Shown in pieces: positions 36,215 through 44,539 of a stretch of DNA of 64,000 nucleotides. How positions within the stretch are numbered: position 1 is the stretch's first letter; every line of letters begins with the position of its first letter. The translations under genes were made by a program, and so were the position numbers. The notes beneath the pieces were generated by a model. It was not told the DNA's origin. It did not search any database and was given only the letters and a program-made list of their open reading frames with translations. Location of the stretch: contig JAJEDR010000031.1 of NCBI GenBank assembly GCA_022821385.1, positions 22,641 through 86,640 of the forward strand, read 5' to 3'. The stretch comes from Rhodothermales bacterium (GTDB lineage Bacteria; Bacteroidota; Rhodothermia; Rhodothermales; Bin80).

Positions 36215-37381
36215 ATGACTGAGTACGAACGCATGCGTTTGCAGGCCCGATACGAGCACGAGCTATTTGAACGTGTCCTTCCGTTCTGGGAAATGCATTC
36301 CCCGGATCCGACCCATAGGGGCTACTTTAACAATTTAGACCGCGACGGTACGGTCTATGACACCACCAAACATATCTGGCTGCTGGCACGACAGGTCTGG
36401 ATGTTCAGCAAGTTGTATCGACTCGTTGACCAACGCGAATCCTGGCGCTCTCTGGCTACAAGCGGCATGGATTTTCTCAGAAATCATGCCCTGCGCCCGG
36501 ACGGACGCGTGTATTTTGCGCTTGCACGTGATGGCCTACCCATTTACCAACAGCGCAAAATATTTACAGAGTGCTTTTATGCACTGGCACTGTCCGAGCA
36601 TGGCCGCGCAATGGATCATCCTGCGCAGGTAGAAGAGGCCGGACTCATGGTCGAGCGTATCTGGACCTGGGCTTATGACTGGTCGAAGGTTGGACGTCCG
36701 ACCTTGGCAGGTTCAGCTCCGTCTCAAATGCTTGCTGTGCCAATGATGCTGCTGAACCTCCTCGAGGAGGTCATGATCGATGCCGATTGCTCACCCGAAA
36801 TAGATGATTGTTTTAAGCGCATCCAGTTGCATGTCCACGGCAGCCGTGTCTTCGAATCCGTAGCCCCGGATGGCTGCCTTCTGGACGGACCCAATGGACG
36901 CCTGATGAATCCCGGACATGCGATTGAGGCCGGCTGGTTCCTGCAGCAGACAGCCCTGAGAGCCGGACACCCCGATATGATTGAATTGTCTCGAAACATG
37001 ATTCGGAATGCCCAGGATTGCGGATGGGACGAGGAGCATGGCGGACTCTACTACTTTATAGATGCAGAGGGATTCAGTCCAGTCCAGCTGGAGTGGTCCA
37101 TGAAGCTCTGGTGGCCCCATTGCGAAGCTCTTTACGCACACCTGCTCAATTATTCGCTTACATCAGCTCCTGAAGATCTTGCCGCCTTTCGAAAAGTGGA
37201 TGAGTACACGTTCCGCCATTTTGTGGATTCAGATTATGGCGAATGGTATGGCTACTGCGACCGGGAGGGGCACGTAACTCATCGTTTCAAAGGCGGCCCC
37301 TACAAAGGCTGCTTCCATGTTCCACGAGCCTTATGGCTCTGTTGGCAGCTCCTGCGCAATTGGCCCTCCTGCAAAAGTTAA
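36215..37381 (+). CDS. AGE-family sugar 2-epimerase
   Basis: A 388-residue (alpha/alpha)6-barrel enzyme of the N-acylglucosamine 2-epimerase family, which also includes cellobiose 2-epimerase and mannose isomerases. Key blocks are GGYF.. equivalent RGYFNNLDRDG near residue 35, TKHIWLLARQVWMFSKLY near 52, LLDGPNGRLMNPGHAIEAGWF (His235) and YKGCFHVPRALW (His368). These two histidines are 133 residues apart, the same spacing as the two catalytic histidines of cyanobacterial AGE. No signal peptide, so it is cytoplasmic. It is followed 47 bp later by a symporter gene, suggesting that the imported sugar is its substrate. Confidence 0.9.
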   Translation: MTEYERMRLQARYEHELFERVLPFWEMHSPDPTHRGYFNNLDRDGTVYDTTKHIWLLARQVWMFSKLYRLVDQRESWRSLATSGMDFLRNHALRPDGRVYFALARDGLPIYQQRKIFTECFYALALSEHGRAMDHPAQVEEAGLMVERIWTWAYDWSKVGRPTLAGSAPSQMLAVPMMLLNLLEEVMIDADCSPEIDDCFKRIQLHVHGSRVFESVAPDGCLLDGPNGRLMNPGHAIEAGWFLQQTALRAGHPDMIELSRNMIRNAQDCGWDEEHGGLYYFIDAEGFSPVQLEWSMKLWWPHCEALYAHLLNYSLTSAPEDLAAFRKVDEYTFRHFVDSDYGEWYGYCDREGHVTHRFKGGPYKGCFHVPRALWLCWQLLRNWPSCKS

Positions 37382-37428
37382 CGTTCCAAGCCCTATAATA
37401 AGGCGCAACTTGAGTCAAATAATTCTCC

Positions 37429-39066
37429 ATGGCGACATTTACGTTCCTGGACTGGTTTTGGGTTGGACTCTTTCTCCTGCTGATGCTCGGGAGCGGCATC
37501 CTGTTCTACCGACTGGGCAAACGTTCGGAATCTGATTTTTTTCTGGCAGGGCGTGGATTGCCCTGGTGGCTGCCTGCCAGTAGTGTATACGCCACGCATA
37601 CGGCTACAGATACCCCCATGTGGATCACGGGTGTGATCTACAAGAATGGGATGGCCGGCATCTGGTATACGTTCTTCTGCGGCTGGGCAGCCATCAGTGC
37701 TTTTGTGTCTACGCGGATTTTTCGACGCTCATTAGCCTATACACAGGCCGAATGGAATGTCGTGCGCTTCACCGGCCTCGGCAGTGAGTTGCTGCGCGGC
37801 TGGATGGCCGGATGGCAATTCTTTATGAATATGTTTGTGCTTGGCTGGGTTGGTATTGCCATGGGACGTGTATGTGAGTACCTGTTTGCGTGGCCAACCT
37901 GGATCGGACTGATAGTTTTTTCGCTAGTGTGCGCCATCTATGTCCTGGCGGCCGGATACTGGGGGGTCGTAATGGCCGACTTCCAACAGGGCGTGATCGC
38001 TTTCCTGGTCATCATTATCGTCTCTGTATGGGGTATCCATATCGCCGGCGGCCCAACGGGAATCCTGGATAAACTGGCTGTGCTCGGAGAGCTTGACCGT
38101 ATTAACCCGTTTGCTTTTACAGGATGGTGGTCCGGAGACTTCCCGATCGCCTGGTTCATCACCATGATGATGATTGCCTTTTTAGGTGGCTTCGGGATGG
38201 GGACTACCATAGACTGGTATGTGGAGGCCCAACGCATCCAATCCGCAAAAACTGTACGTGATGCCAGCTACAGTATCTGGTGGGGAACCATCATTGGCCT
38301 CGTTCGCAACTCTGTCTGGGCCGTCGCCATTCTGGCGTTCTTCGTCCTCTTCCCGGCCATCACGGACCAGAGTGAGTACGAAATGGGCTGGTTCCGGCTC
38401 GGATTCGACTACCTGCCTGCGGGTATGCTGGGCTTCTTCTTCGCAGCTATCCTGGCAATTCACCTGTCAACGATTTCGTCGCACCTCAACCTCGGTGCTT
38501 TGTACGCTACACGTGACCTGTACCAGCACTACGTCAATCCCAAGGCAAGCGAAAAGCGTCTGGTGCAAGTTGGCCGGATATCCACTGGAATATTGCTTCT
38601 GGGGTCCTTCTTCTACGGCCTCATTATGGAGGACATCACCTCGTGGCTCATCTTTGCACTCTGGATCATGGCTGCGGGTATCTGGCTACCCAATATCCTT
38701 CAGGTTGTCTGGTGGCGCTTCAACGCCTGGGGATACCTGTCCTCCTGGATTGCCAACCTGGGATTCAGCTGGCTCGTTGTGTGGATACTACCGGAGTTGA
38801 ACCTGATCCCCCATCTGTTGGATTATCAGCAGTTCTGGATACTCATGATCCTTGGTGCGATGGTGTACTTCCCGGTCACGCTACTCACAAAGTCTGAACC
38901 GATGGATCACCTTGTTCATTACTACGTAATGTCACGTCCCATCGGTTGGTGGGGACCTGTTCGGCGCGAAGCAGAACGACGCGGCCTAATCATGTCCAAT
39001 GGTGAGGCGGTCCCTGGTGCAGATCAGGCTAGTCGTCCAGCAGACACTTATCCAGAAACGCCATGA
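37429..39066 (+). CDS. sodium:solute symporter (SSS family), sugar-type
   Basis: A 545-residue membrane protein with about 13-14 helices. The core begins FLDWFWVGLFLLLMLGSGILFY, then SESDFFLAGRGLPWWLPASSVYATHTATDTP (the conserved entry between TM1 and TM2), and FGMGTTIDWYVEAQRIQSAK near residue 245. It resembles the sodium/sugar symporters of Bacteroidota. It overlaps by 4 bp the first of three very small membrane protein genes and follows the AGE epimerase gene, so sugar uptake is the best guess. The C-terminus has a 30-residue cytoplasmic Pro/Ala-rich tail. Confidence 0.9.
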   Translation: MATFTFLDWFWVGLFLLLMLGSGILFYRLGKRSESDFFLAGRGLPWWLPASSVYATHTATDTPMWITGVIYKNGMAGIWYTFFCGWAAISAFVSTRIFRRSLAYTQAEWNVVRFTGLGSELLRGWMAGWQFFMNMFVLGWVGIAMGRVCEYLFAWPTWIGLIVFSLVCAIYVLAAGYWGVVMADFQQGVIAFLVIIIVSVWGIHIAGGPTGILDKLAVLGELDRINPFAFTGWWSGDFPIAWFITMMMIAFLGGFGMGTTIDWYVEAQRIQSAKTVRDASYSIWWGTIIGLVRNSVWAVAILAFFVLFPAITDQSEYEMGWFRLGFDYLPAGMLGFFFAAILAIHLSTISSHLNLGALYATRDLYQHYVNPKASEKRLVQVGRISTGILLLGSFFYGLIMEDITSWLIFALWIMAAGIWLPNILQVVWWRFNAWGYLSSWIANLGFSWLVVWILPELNLIPHLLDYQQFWILMILGAMVYFPVTLLTKSEPMDHLVHYYVMSRPIGWWGPVRREAERRGLIMSNGEAVPGADQASRPADTYPETP

Positions 39067-39365
39067 TTCGTCGAAACTGGTCGGCTAATGAAGCTGACGA
39101 ATGGACAAAAGAAGACTGGATAGCTATCATCCTGTCTCCCGCATGCTATGTGCTTATTACCCTCGGGGCCGCCCTGTCGATACTGCTACAGGTGTCCGGG
39201 TACATCATGTTGGCTATCGGTGTCGTGCTGACCATTCTGTTACACCTTGTGATCGATCCGAAACTCAAGGCCATCTCCAATGAGTACGAAACCAAACAAC
39301 AGGAGTACCTGCAGGAACTGGAAGCCAAGGTTCGCTGGCAAGCAACAAACAAGAATACATCATGA
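39063..39365 (+). CDS. small two-helix membrane protein with coiled-coil tail
   Basis: A 100-residue protein whose ATG overlaps the symporter stop (ATGA). Two transmembrane helices (DWIAIILSPACYVLITLGAAL and YIMLAIGVVLTILLHLVI) are followed by a charged, probably coiled-coil tail ending KQQEYLQELEAKVRW. It is probably an accessory subunit of the symporter, in the way MetS or MctS assist their transporters. No family could be named with confidence. Confidence 0.7.
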   Translation: MIRRNWSANEADEWTKEDWIAIILSPACYVLITLGAALSILLQVSGYIMLAIGVVLTILLHLVIDPKLKAISNEYETKQQEYLQELEAKVRWQATNKNTS

Positions 39366-39475
39366 ATCAAGCATTAGCCACAGTCATTGGCATGACAATC
39401 GCGTACGCAGCCTCCTTTCTTGGACTTATACTGGCGTACCGCGCCTGGCGCAAACACCATCCGCGTGAGGACTAA
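39362..39475 (+). CDS. 37-residue single-helix membrane protein
   Basis: The peptide reads MNQALATVIGMTIAYAASFL, then GLILAYRAWRKHHPRED: one transmembrane helix and a basic cytoplasmic tail. It overlaps the preceding gene by 4 bp and the next one by 1 bp (TAATG), which strongly suggests translation of all three. Peptides of this kind next to SSS transporters are known as symporter small accessory proteins. Confidence 0.7.
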   Translation: MNQALATVIGMTIAYAASFLGLILAYRAWRKHHPRED

Positions 39476-39597
39476 TGGGAGTTTTGCAGCAGGCTGATTT
39501 CAGTTTTCTTTGGGGCATCGGGATTCCGGCGTTCATCTTTCTCATTGCCTTCGCGGTTACCTGGTTTCTCTACCGTCACTTTGCATCAAAAAAATAG
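39475..39597 (+). CDS. 40-residue single-helix membrane protein
   Basis: MGVLQQADFSFLWGIGIPAF followed by IFLIAFAVTWFLYRHFASKK: one transmembrane helix with a basic C-terminus. Its ATG shares the final A of the preceding TAA. Last member of the symporter cluster; a 170-bp gap to the DUF1080 gene follows. Confidence 0.65.
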   Translation: MGVLQQADFSFLWGIGIPAFIFLIAFAVTWFLYRHFASKK

Positions 39598-39770
39598 CGC
39601 CATAAAGGAGTCCTTCACCTTTCAGTGTCTGAGCACTGTAGTACTTCGGGATATGGCCAGAAGACGGCGAACGCTCTCGTGTACCGATTTCGGGGTAAAG
39701 TGACACCACCAGCTTATATGACAGGAGACTTGCTTGGGAATTATTACAAAAACTATCCACACCCTCTTTA

Positions 39771-41588
39771 ATGCGCACCTCCCTCATCCTCGCCACGCTG
39801 TTTATGGTCAGCTTTGCTGCAAATGCACAGCCTCGCCTACCGCTGCAGCCTATGTCGCTGGAGTCACTGTCTGCTTTTGATAAACCAGGGGAAAACTGGA
39901 AACTAGCCGGGGGCGTGCAAGCGAATCGGCATATCCGCCATGATCTGGTCATTTCACCAGGAACGGGGGTCCTCGTTAATCAACCTTCAGAAGGAGCACG
40001 CACCAACCTCTACAGCAACTGGTCACATGGAGATATAGAGCTTGAGCTTGAGTTTATGATGCCCCAGGGATCCAATTCCGGCATCTACCTTCAGGGCCGT
40101 TACGAGGTCCAATTGTTAGACAGCTGGAAGCGCTCTCAAGTAACCTTTGGGGATGTTGGCGGGATCTATCAGCGCTGGGATGAATCTAGACAGCAAGGAT
40201 TCGAGGGGCGTCCACCACGCCTGAATGCCAGTCGTGCACCAGGCCTTTGGCAAAAACTGCATATTCTGTTTGAAGCACCTGAATTCGATGCGAACGGTCG
40301 CAAAACGCGGCATGCCCGTTTCGCTCAGGTTACACTCAATGGCAGTGTTATTCAGGAGAACGTAACTGTTTCGGGCCCCACGCGTGCTGCTGGCTTTGAA
40401 GATGAAGCCCCTACCGGTCCACTCATGATTCAGGGAGATCATGGGCCCGTTGCATTTCGGAATTTTAGCTACCGCCCCTTCGGAAGTGAATCGGTATCCG
40501 TGACCGATGTAACCTACCATGAGTACCATGACGGACAATTGGAAGAGGTGACATGGACCGGCTTGGGAACACCAACGCTGACAGGAACTGCCAATACTCT
40601 GCAGGAACACACTGTTGCAGCCACGGGCCCCGTTGCTATTCGCTATGAAGGCAACCTCCACATCCCCCGAAGTGGCACATACAGATTTGGCGCCGCACTA
40701 GGCTGGATTACCGGAGATCCTCACTGGAGCGGTCGTCCAATTGGAGGGGCGCTGCTGCAAATATCAGGACAAAACACCCTTAAACACGCACAAAATCAAA
40801 CTACCGTGTACGCAGATACACAACTGGATCAAGGAGTTCATCCGTTTGTGTTCAGCTACCATAAAACCGTCGGCCGGGGATCTCCGTCGGTCACGCTGAG
40901 CATAGAGGGACCTACTATACCGGTCCAAGCTCTGCTCCGTCCCACCCAAAGGCCTGCACCAGTAACGCGCATTCCGGTAGCAACCAGCTCCACTCCCTTG
41001 ATCCTGCGCGGATTTGTAGTTCACCAGGGAACTAAACGAACCCATGCAGTCAGTGTCGGCAACCCCGACAATTTGCACTACAGCCTTGACCTGACCGACG
41101 GTGCACTGCTGTACGCATGGCGTGGGCCTTTCTTGGATGCCGCATCAATGTGGCATAACCGAGGACACGACCAGACCGTTATGCCGCTCGGAAGCACACT
41201 AACCTTTTCGGGAGTGTCAGGGTACAGCATAAGCACAGACGAGGCACCCAAATTCATGGGCTATCGACTCAATCCTCATCCGATATTCACCTACTCATTG
41301 GGAGACGCAAGTCTGGAAGACCACATACAACCCCGTAGTGACGGGACTGGATTATCGCGTACCGTCACGCTAAGCGGTACTACAGACGCATCCGTGTGGG
41401 TACGTGCAGCCGTAAGTGACCAGATAGACGCACTCGGTGATGATCGTTATGCCGTCGATGGATTCACTTGGTATATCGAGGAGGCAGCAAACGCAGTGAT
41501 CCAGTCAACCGGAAATAGTCAGACCCTTTTGATCCCCGTGAATCAAGATGCTGATCAAGCAACGGCCAAATATCTCATTGTTTGGTGA
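39771..41588 (+). CDS. secreted DUF1080 (3-keto-glycoside hydrolase-type) protein with extra beta domains
   Basis: A 605-residue exported protein (signal MRTSLILATLFMVSFAANAQ). Residues about 30-240 form a concanavalin-like DUF1080 domain: SNWSHGDIELELEFMMPQGSNSGIYLQGRYEVQLLDSW, GGIYQRWD, APGLWQKLHILFEAP, ARFAQVTLNGSVIQENV, GPLMIQGDHGPVAFRNFSYRP. DUF1080 proteins are now linked to 3-keto-disaccharide cleavage. A central PA14-like block follows (GPVAIRYEGNLHIPRSGTYRFGAAL, near 290), then a beta-rich C-terminus of unknown type. It overlaps the next gene only through an alternative start. The Tat epimerases and GMC dehydrogenase nearby suggest a shared keto-sugar route. Confidence 0.85.
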   Translation: MRTSLILATLFMVSFAANAQPRLPLQPMSLESLSAFDKPGENWKLAGGVQANRHIRHDLVISPGTGVLVNQPSEGARTNLYSNWSHGDIELELEFMMPQGSNSGIYLQGRYEVQLLDSWKRSQVTFGDVGGIYQRWDESRQQGFEGRPPRLNASRAPGLWQKLHILFEAPEFDANGRKTRHARFAQVTLNGSVIQENVTVSGPTRAAGFEDEAPTGPLMIQGDHGPVAFRNFSYRPFGSESVSVTDVTYHEYHDGQLEEVTWTGLGTPTLTGTANTLQEHTVAATGPVAIRYEGNLHIPRSGTYRFGAALGWITGDPHWSGRPIGGALLQISGQNTLKHAQNQTTVYADTQLDQGVHPFVFSYHKTVGRGSPSVTLSIEGPTIPVQALLRPTQRPAPVTRIPVATSSTPLILRGFVVHQGTKRTHAVSVGNPDNLHYSLDLTDGALLYAWRGPFLDAASMWHNRGHDQTVMPLGSTLTFSGVSGYSISTDEAPKFMGYRLNPHPIFTYSLGDASLEDHIQPRSDGTGLSRTVTLSGTTDASVWVRAAVSDQIDALGDDRYAVDGFTWYIEEAANAVIQSTGNSQTLLIPVNQDADQATAKYLIVW

Positions 41589-41595
41589 TCTACCT

Positions 41596-43533
41596 ATGAA
41601 ATCCTTGAAAAACATAGCAAATAGCTTCTGTGGAGTTATCCTGTCCCTGACTGTCGCTATGCCTGGGCTGGCACAGGTACTGCAGGAATCAGACTATTAC
41701 CGCATAGATACGGTACCCATCCCGCAGGATGTCATACTTGAAGTCGGTGGCATGTCCTTCACTCCAGATGGCAGACTTGGAGTTGCTACTCGACGGGGTG
41801 AAGTATGGCTGATTGATGATCCAGTCATGGCCGGATCCTCACCACCCCATTTTCAGCGTTTTGCATACGGTCTTCATGAAGCCCTTGGATTAGCCTGGCA
41901 CAAGGGCGGTTTCTATACTGCACAGCGCGGTGAATTGACCCGCCTCGTGGATACCGACGGAGACGCCACCGCAGACCACTACAATACCGTGTATGCCTGG
42001 CCGTTGGAGGGCAACTATCATGAGTACTCGTACGGCCCACTCCTACAAGAAGACGGATCTATGGTGGTGGCGCTGAATCTAGGATGGATCGGATACGGTG
42101 CCAGTCTCTCCAAGTGGCGCGGCTGGATGCTATCAATTGACGAGGAGGGTCAAATGACTCCCATTGCAACCGGTATGCGGTCTCCAGCCGGTATGGGCAT
42201 GAATGTGGAGGGGGAGCTGTTTTATGCGGAGAATCAGGGAGATTGGGTTGGTTCTGGGTACATCACACATGTGGAAACCGGAGACTTTGTGGGCAACCCT
42301 GCGGGACTGCGCTGGACGGACGAACCTGACTCTCCGTTGTCCCTGAAACCAGAGGATATACCCGATACCGGCAAGCCCCTCTTCGAAATTGCCAAAGAAA
42401 TTGACGCCCTTAAACCACCTGCCGTCTGGTTTCCACACGCGATTTTGGGCATATCCACATCGGATATCCTCCCCGATACTACAGGCGGCAGGTTTGGACC
42501 TTTTGAGGGGCAATTATTTGTGGGCGATCAGGGGCATAGCAAGATCGCACGTGTATATCTGGAAAAAGTGCAAGGCGTGTACCAAGGGGCGGCAATTGCT
42601 TTTCGGGAAGGTTTTGCCTCCGGCGTACTGCGTATGGCCTGGGATCCAGAAGGTGGAATGATGGTCGGTCAAACTAGTCGAGGCTGGGCTGCTACGGGCG
42701 GCAGACCGTATGCATTGCAACGACTCGTGTGGACCGGCAGTATTCCGTTCGAGATGCATGAGATTCACATCATGCCAGACGGATTCTTGATCACACTGAC
42801 ACAAGCTGTGGATGAGGCTTCAGCCGGCAATACCGCTAGCTATTCCGTAGAGAGCTTTACCTATAAATACCATTCCACATACGGTAGTGAACCTATTAAC
42901 ATCGCGTCACATACGGTCAGGAGTGCTGTCGTGTCTGAGGATGGCCGGGAGGTGCGTTTGGTGCTAGATGGCCTTCGTGAAGGATACATCCATTCGATAA
43001 CTGCTTCAGGTTTACGCTCAAAAGATGGGCATCCATTGCTGCACCCTGCTGCGTTCTATACTGTGAACAGAACGCCCGAGGGCGCATCACTCCTGACCGA
43101 CGCCGACAGCGAACATACTGCTCAACCTGTACCTGGCGCACAGCCTTCTGAAAACAAGCCCGCTGTGGCACTGTCCGTGGGAACGTTGCCGAATCTGCAG
43201 TTCAGCACAAATGAGTTCACTGTTCCTGCAGGCAGCAACATCACACTTACCTTCAATAACGATGACGATATGTTACACAACCTTGTGGTCGTCGAAAGTG
43301 CCGCGGCAGATGAGGTCGCGTTGGCCGCAATGCGACTGGGATTAAAAGGCCATGAGATGCAATATGTGCCTGACTCAGAGGCTGTCCTCGCGCATACCAA
43401 GCTACTTGAACCTGGAATTTCAGATACGATTGTCTTCAGTGTGCCGGATATGCCTGGCGAGTATGTTTTCGTGTGTACATTCCCCGGCCACGCAAACACC
43501 ATGCGCGGCATCATCCGTGTTGTTGACAACTAA
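41596..43533 (+). CDS. propeller protein fused to a C-terminal cupredoxin domain
   Basis: The ATG at 41596 gives 645 residues with a signal peptide (MKSLKNIANSFCGVILSLTV to MPGLAQ). Residues about 40-390 resemble the membrane-bound dehydrogenase (PQQ/sorbosone-type) propeller: VGGMSFTPDGRLGVATRRGEVWLID, LGLAWHKGGFYTAQRGELTRLVDTDGDA, GMNVEGELFYAENQGDWVGSG and GQLFVGDQGHSKIARV. An Ig-like region follows. Residues about 540-645 are a type 1 copper domain with His561 (MLHNLVVV), Cys627, His632 and Met636 (YVFVCTFPGHANTMRG), a complete azurin/plastocyanin ligand set. Likely an electron-transfer enzyme outside the cytoplasm. Starts 8 bp after the DUF1080 stop. Confidence 0.85.
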   Translation: MKSLKNIANSFCGVILSLTVAMPGLAQVLQESDYYRIDTVPIPQDVILEVGGMSFTPDGRLGVATRRGEVWLIDDPVMAGSSPPHFQRFAYGLHEALGLAWHKGGFYTAQRGELTRLVDTDGDATADHYNTVYAWPLEGNYHEYSYGPLLQEDGSMVVALNLGWIGYGASLSKWRGWMLSIDEEGQMTPIATGMRSPAGMGMNVEGELFYAENQGDWVGSGYITHVETGDFVGNPAGLRWTDEPDSPLSLKPEDIPDTGKPLFEIAKEIDALKPPAVWFPHAILGISTSDILPDTTGGRFGPFEGQLFVGDQGHSKIARVYLEKVQGVYQGAAIAFREGFASGVLRMAWDPEGGMMVGQTSRGWAATGGRPYALQRLVWTGSIPFEMHEIHIMPDGFLITLTQAVDEASAGNTASYSVESFTYKYHSTYGSEPINIASHTVRSAVVSEDGREVRLVLDGLREGYIHSITASGLRSKDGHPLLHPAAFYTVNRTPEGASLLTDADSEHTAQPVPGAQPSENKPAVALSVGTLPNLQFSTNEFTVPAGSNITLTFNNDDDMLHNLVVVESAAADEVALAAMRLGLKGHEMQYVPDSEAVLAHTKLLEPGISDTIVFSVPDMPGEYVFVCTFPGHANTMRGIIRVVDN

Positions 43534-43555
43534 GCCCCGCTGAGCACGACTGCAG

Positions 43556-44404
43556 TCAATTACTGAGCTCCGAGAGATAGATGTAGCTACTCGCAAGTGC
43601 CTCAAACATATCGGTCTCGCAACTGTCAAACTCAACAATCCAGTAATCTGCGGCAGCGGCAGACAAGATCGCAGGAAAATTTTGAAGCCCTGTGCCTATC
43701 GCTACCATGGGGCCCTCGGTATTGATGACTGCTCCGTCCTTGATGTGCAGGAGCGGTGCACGAGATCCAAAATCCTTCAGCACGGTCGCTGGATTAAGTC
43801 CGGCAACCAATGTCCACCAAGTATCTGTTTCGAAGAGAATGTCTGCGTTCAATCCTTCCAGGAGTCGATAATATGGCAGGGATCCGTCGGACAACTGTTC
43901 AAATTCCCACCAATGGTTGTGTAGATACAGCGTGAGGCCGTTCTGGCTCGCGAACTCATGGCATTCGTTATACAGTTCAGTCAGTTCATCCACTCCCTCA
44001 GCGGAGCGGTAACGCTCATCCATAGGCCAGCCATGCCAGACCATACGGGTACACTTGTAGGCCTCCGCAATCCTCAACATAGTTTCCCGTTCATCCCCTA
44101 TAGGCAACTCCACATGCGCAGATATGACCTCCAGTCCCGCCTCACGGAGCAGCTGACCTGCGCGTGAAATACTCAAGTTCTCGGGCCAGAATGCGGTCTC
44201 TACATTACGGTACCCCATTGCTGACAATCTGCCGAACACCTCAGCGGCGTCATGTTCAGATTGAATGTAATCGCGTACCGAGTATAGTTGAACTGCTATT
44301 TGGGCCTTCACATCAGATTGTGCGCTACTGCTTACTTTATAGAAACCAGCTAATCCCAGCGCGCCCCCCATTGCTCCCAAAAATGCTCGACGTGATTGTA
44401 ACAT
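43556..44404 (-). CDS. Tat-exported TIM-barrel sugar isomerase/epimerase (second)
   Basis: The ATG at 44404 (282 residues) places the RR signal at the N-terminus (MLQSRRAFLGAMGGALGLAG). The xylose-isomerase-like barrel shows AVQLYSVRDYIQ, LSAMGYRNVETAFW, EVISAHVELPIG, LTLYLHNHWWEFEQL (metal-site strand with His-Asn-His), ILFETDTWWTLVAG and PLLHIKDGAVI. It is related to the protein at 35188 but divergent. Convergent with the propeller-cupredoxin gene. A longer GTG/ATG start at 44440 would bury the Tat signal and is rejected. Confidence 0.88.
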   Translation of the reverse strand: MLQSRRAFLGAMGGALGLAGFYKVSSSAQSDVKAQIAVQLYSVRDYIQSEHDAAEVFGRLSAMGYRNVETAFWPENLSISRAGQLLREAGLEVISAHVELPIGDERETMLRIAEAYKCTRMVWHGWPMDERYRSAEGVDELTELYNECHEFASQNGLTLYLHNHWWEFEQLSDGSLPYYRLLEGLNADILFETDTWWTLVAGLNPATVLKDFGSRAPLLHIKDGAVINTEGPMVAIGTGLQNFPAILSAAAADYWIVEFDSCETDMFEALASSYIYLSELSN

Positions 44405-44446
44405 TTCTGTGATTATTATCGCCCCAGAAAAGTACAACAATCTTTT

Positions 44447-44454
44447 TATGTTTG
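44447..44454 (+). promoter_or_regulatory. possible Bacteroidota -7 element before module 2 receptor
   Basis: TATGTTTG fits the Bacteroidota -7 consensus TAnnTTTG and lies 86 bp upstream of the receptor start. No clear -33 TTG was found at the right spacing, so this is a weak call. Confidence 0.25.
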
Positions 44455-44539
44455 CAGTAGTACTTAACCTAATGTTCTGTCCATTATCTTCTCATACAGC
44501 AACACTATTCTAATTGGCTATCCGATTGGCTTTTAAACA

